From Ignavibacteriota bacterium (GTDB lineage Bacteria > Bacteroidota > Ignavibacteria > Tepidaquicellales > Tepidaquicellaceae): a stretch of 6,192 nt of DNA. A program made the translations under genes and the position numbers. This document shows positions 5,326-6,192 of the stretch, piece after piece. The stretch is taken from contig PMIW01000083.1 in assembly GCA_003158365.1 (NCBI GenBank), positions 2,115 to 8,306 of the forward strand, in the 5' to 3' direction. Each line of letters begins with the position of its first letter. Position 1 is the stretch's first letter. The notes under the pieces are model-generated. The model made no database searches. It worked only from the letters and a program-made list of their open reading frames with translations, and was not told the DNA's origin.

Positions 5326-5871
5326 TTGGGTGATACTTATCAAATATTATCAGTTGTTTCAATTATCATTCAGATAGTTTTGTTCATAGCTTTTATTGTT
5401 TTAATTTTTATTCTTTCGGGCTATGTAAAAAAACTGACAGGTAAGACAGAAGAACTTAAAACCGATTTGAACAACTTTAAAGTCCGTCTGGAACCCCTGA
5501 TTGACGATACTCTCGAACTTGTTAAAAAGCTTAATAATATTTCAGGCAAGGTCGAAGAGAATATGGATACAGTCAAAAAAATTACTGACAGGGTAAAGGA
5601 CATGACTGAAGACATTTATGATTTCAAAAACAGGTTACAAAGAAAAATAGAACCTCCGATTAATGATACAATTAATTTTTATAATGCATTAATTAAGGGT
5701 ATAAGAGTATTTACGGAGAGAGTAAAAACTCCGAAACAGAAATCTTCTTCGGATAATCTGCTTTTTGACGATAAAATAGATTATGATGTGGAGATTAAAG
5801 AAGAATATAATGATATTAACAAGGAGTTGAATGAAGTCAGGAAAAAACTCGAAGAAATGAAAAGAGTTTAA
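5326..5871 (+). CDS. DUF948 (YtxG-like) membrane coiled-coil protein
   Basis: This protein of about 181 residues has one N-terminal membrane helix (residues about 7-31, very Ile/Val/Leu/Phe-rich), then a long cytoplasmic helical region (about 35-110: LKTDLNNFKVRLEPLIDDTLELVKK and so on, cut by Pro at 57 and 110-111). A linker follows (about 134-155), then a short C-terminal coiled coil (156-180). This is the layout of DUF948 proteins such as Bacillus YtxG, and pairing with YtxH supports it. Start: the frame has a stop at 5311-5313, no ATG before residue 80, and the membrane helix begins near residue 7, so TTG at 5326 is the only sensible start. No Shine-Dalgarno is seen, so translation may be weak or coupled to ytxH, which ends 34 bases upstream. 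A role as an envelope or stress scaffold is inferred from the family. Confidence 0.78.
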   Translation: MGDTYQILSVVSIIIQIVLFIAFIVLIFILSGYVKKLTGKTEELKTDLNNFKVRLEPLIDDTLELVKKLNNISGKVEENMDTVKKITDRVKDMTEDIYDFKNRLQRKIEPPINDTINFYNALIKGIRVFTERVKTPKQKSSSDNLLFDDKIDYDVEIKEEYNDINKELNEVRKKLEEMKRV

Positions 5872-5918
5872 CGGACAAAATATCTGAAACCCTTGCGAGA
5901 ATAGTAAATTGTAATTAT

Positions 5919-5960
5919 AAGAACCCGTATCAGGAAAAAATCCGGATAGGGGTTTCTTTT
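5919..5960. terminator. Bidirectional terminator between convergent genes
   Basis: The left arm 5919-5934 pairs with the right arm 5942-5958 around an A-rich loop. The stem has two mismatches (5932/5944 and 5927/5949) and one bulged T (5955). The plus-strand tail is T-rich (TTTCTTTT), ending the ytxH-DUF948 transcript 48 bases after its stop. On the minus strand the hairpin starts immediately after the TAA (5961-5959) of the dehydrogenase gene and runs into TTCTTATAATT. Confidence 0.75.
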
Positions 5961-6192
5961 ATGAAATTTTAATAATGATTTTGCCGAGCTGTTCGGATTT
6001 ATCCATTCTGTCGAATGCATCACAAATATTTTCAATATCATAGACTTTATCCACAACAGGTGCAATCCCTTTCTCATTAATAAACCTGACCATATTCAGA
6101 AAATCCTTATCCGAGCCCATAGTAGTGCCTATAAGCATTGCCTGCTTCCAGAAAATTTTTCTTATTTCAAAATTGTCAGTATTTCCAGCAGT
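5959..6192 (-). CDS. Alcohol dehydrogenase-like MDR protein, C-terminal part
   Basis: This is the last 77 residues of a medium-chain dehydrogenase/reductase (zinc-type alcohol dehydrogenase or quinone oxidoreductase); the start lies beyond the right edge. In order the fragment shows TAGNT (the end of the Rossmann part), FWKQAMLIGTTMGSDKDF matching the family's Q-x-x-I-x-G-S-x-M-G-x-x-x-D-F element, KGIAPVVDKVYDIENICDAF matching the P-V-V-D-x-V-F-x-L-x-x-x-x-x-A-F element, and the final MDKSEQLGKIIIKIS (G-K-I-V-L-x-I). These are standard C-terminal MDR landmarks. The substrate and zinc dependence cannot be read from this end because the zinc ligands are N-terminal. The stop codon is flush with the shared terminator. 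Another open frame on this strand (5868-6077) overlaps it but lacks homology. Confidence 0.88.
   Translation of the reverse strand, partial: TAGNTDNFEIRKIFWKQAMLIGTTMGSDKDFLNMVRFINEKGIAPVVDKVYDIENICDAFDRMDKSEQLGKIIIKIS

Noticed and set aside
5868..6077. 69-codon minus-strand ORF near the right edge
   Set aside because: It crosses the terminator and overlaps the dehydrogenase fragment in another frame. Only the 5959-6192 frame shows MDR family motifs.

Overview
The window is AT-rich chromosomal DNA, most likely from a member of the Ignavibacteria or a close relative in the Bacteroidota/Chlorobiota (FCB) assemblage. The main evidence is the secreted protein at 246-1712 (minus). It ends in a type IX secretion sorting domain with the YPNPFNPSTTI-type opening that is especially common in Ignavibacteria. 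Mixed translation signals (some genes with a clear GGAGG, others with only A/T upstream) fit the same group. The taxonomic assignment is an inference; there is no rRNA or marker gene here.

Layout, left to right. Positions 1-133 may hold the end of an upstream plus-strand gene (weak). A bidirectional hairpin terminator (188-221) separates it from a convergent secreted multi-domain protein: DUF2341-like, beta-rich middle, fibronectin type III, T9SS sorting domain. A 480-base gap follows (1713-2192). It contains nested inverted repeats, a cluster of TTCATA/TATGAA half-sites and two very short overlapping ORFs, but no gene that can be called with confidence. Next comes a minus-strand two-transmembrane potassium channel with a C-terminal RCK (TrkA_N plus TrkA_C) module. 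It is divergent, across 84 bases, from a complete dihydrolipoamide dehydrogenase gene (lpdA, plus).

Downstream of lpdA, across 150 bases, is a two-gene cluster: a YtxH-family small membrane-anchored protein with 11-residue helical repeats, then a DUF948 (YtxG-like) protein with one membrane segment and long coiled coils, which appears to start at TTG. The YtxH/DUF948 pairing is also known from the Bacillus general-stress ytxGHJ locus. A second bidirectional terminator (5919-5960) ends this cluster. Its stem directly follows the stop codon of a convergent, truncated medium-chain dehydrogenase/reductase (alcohol dehydrogenase-like) gene that runs off the right edge.

The genes look like separate housekeeping and envelope units rather than one pathway: a secreted surface protein, a nucleotide/redox-gated ion channel, a flavoprotein of 2-oxoacid dehydrogenase or glycine cleavage complexes, an envelope stress pair and a dehydrogenase. 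I see no CRISPR array, RNA gene, transposon or defence island. The least explained parts are the 1713-2192 gap, the channel's non-canonical TVGF-QE filter and the 11-mer repeat structure of the YtxH protein.
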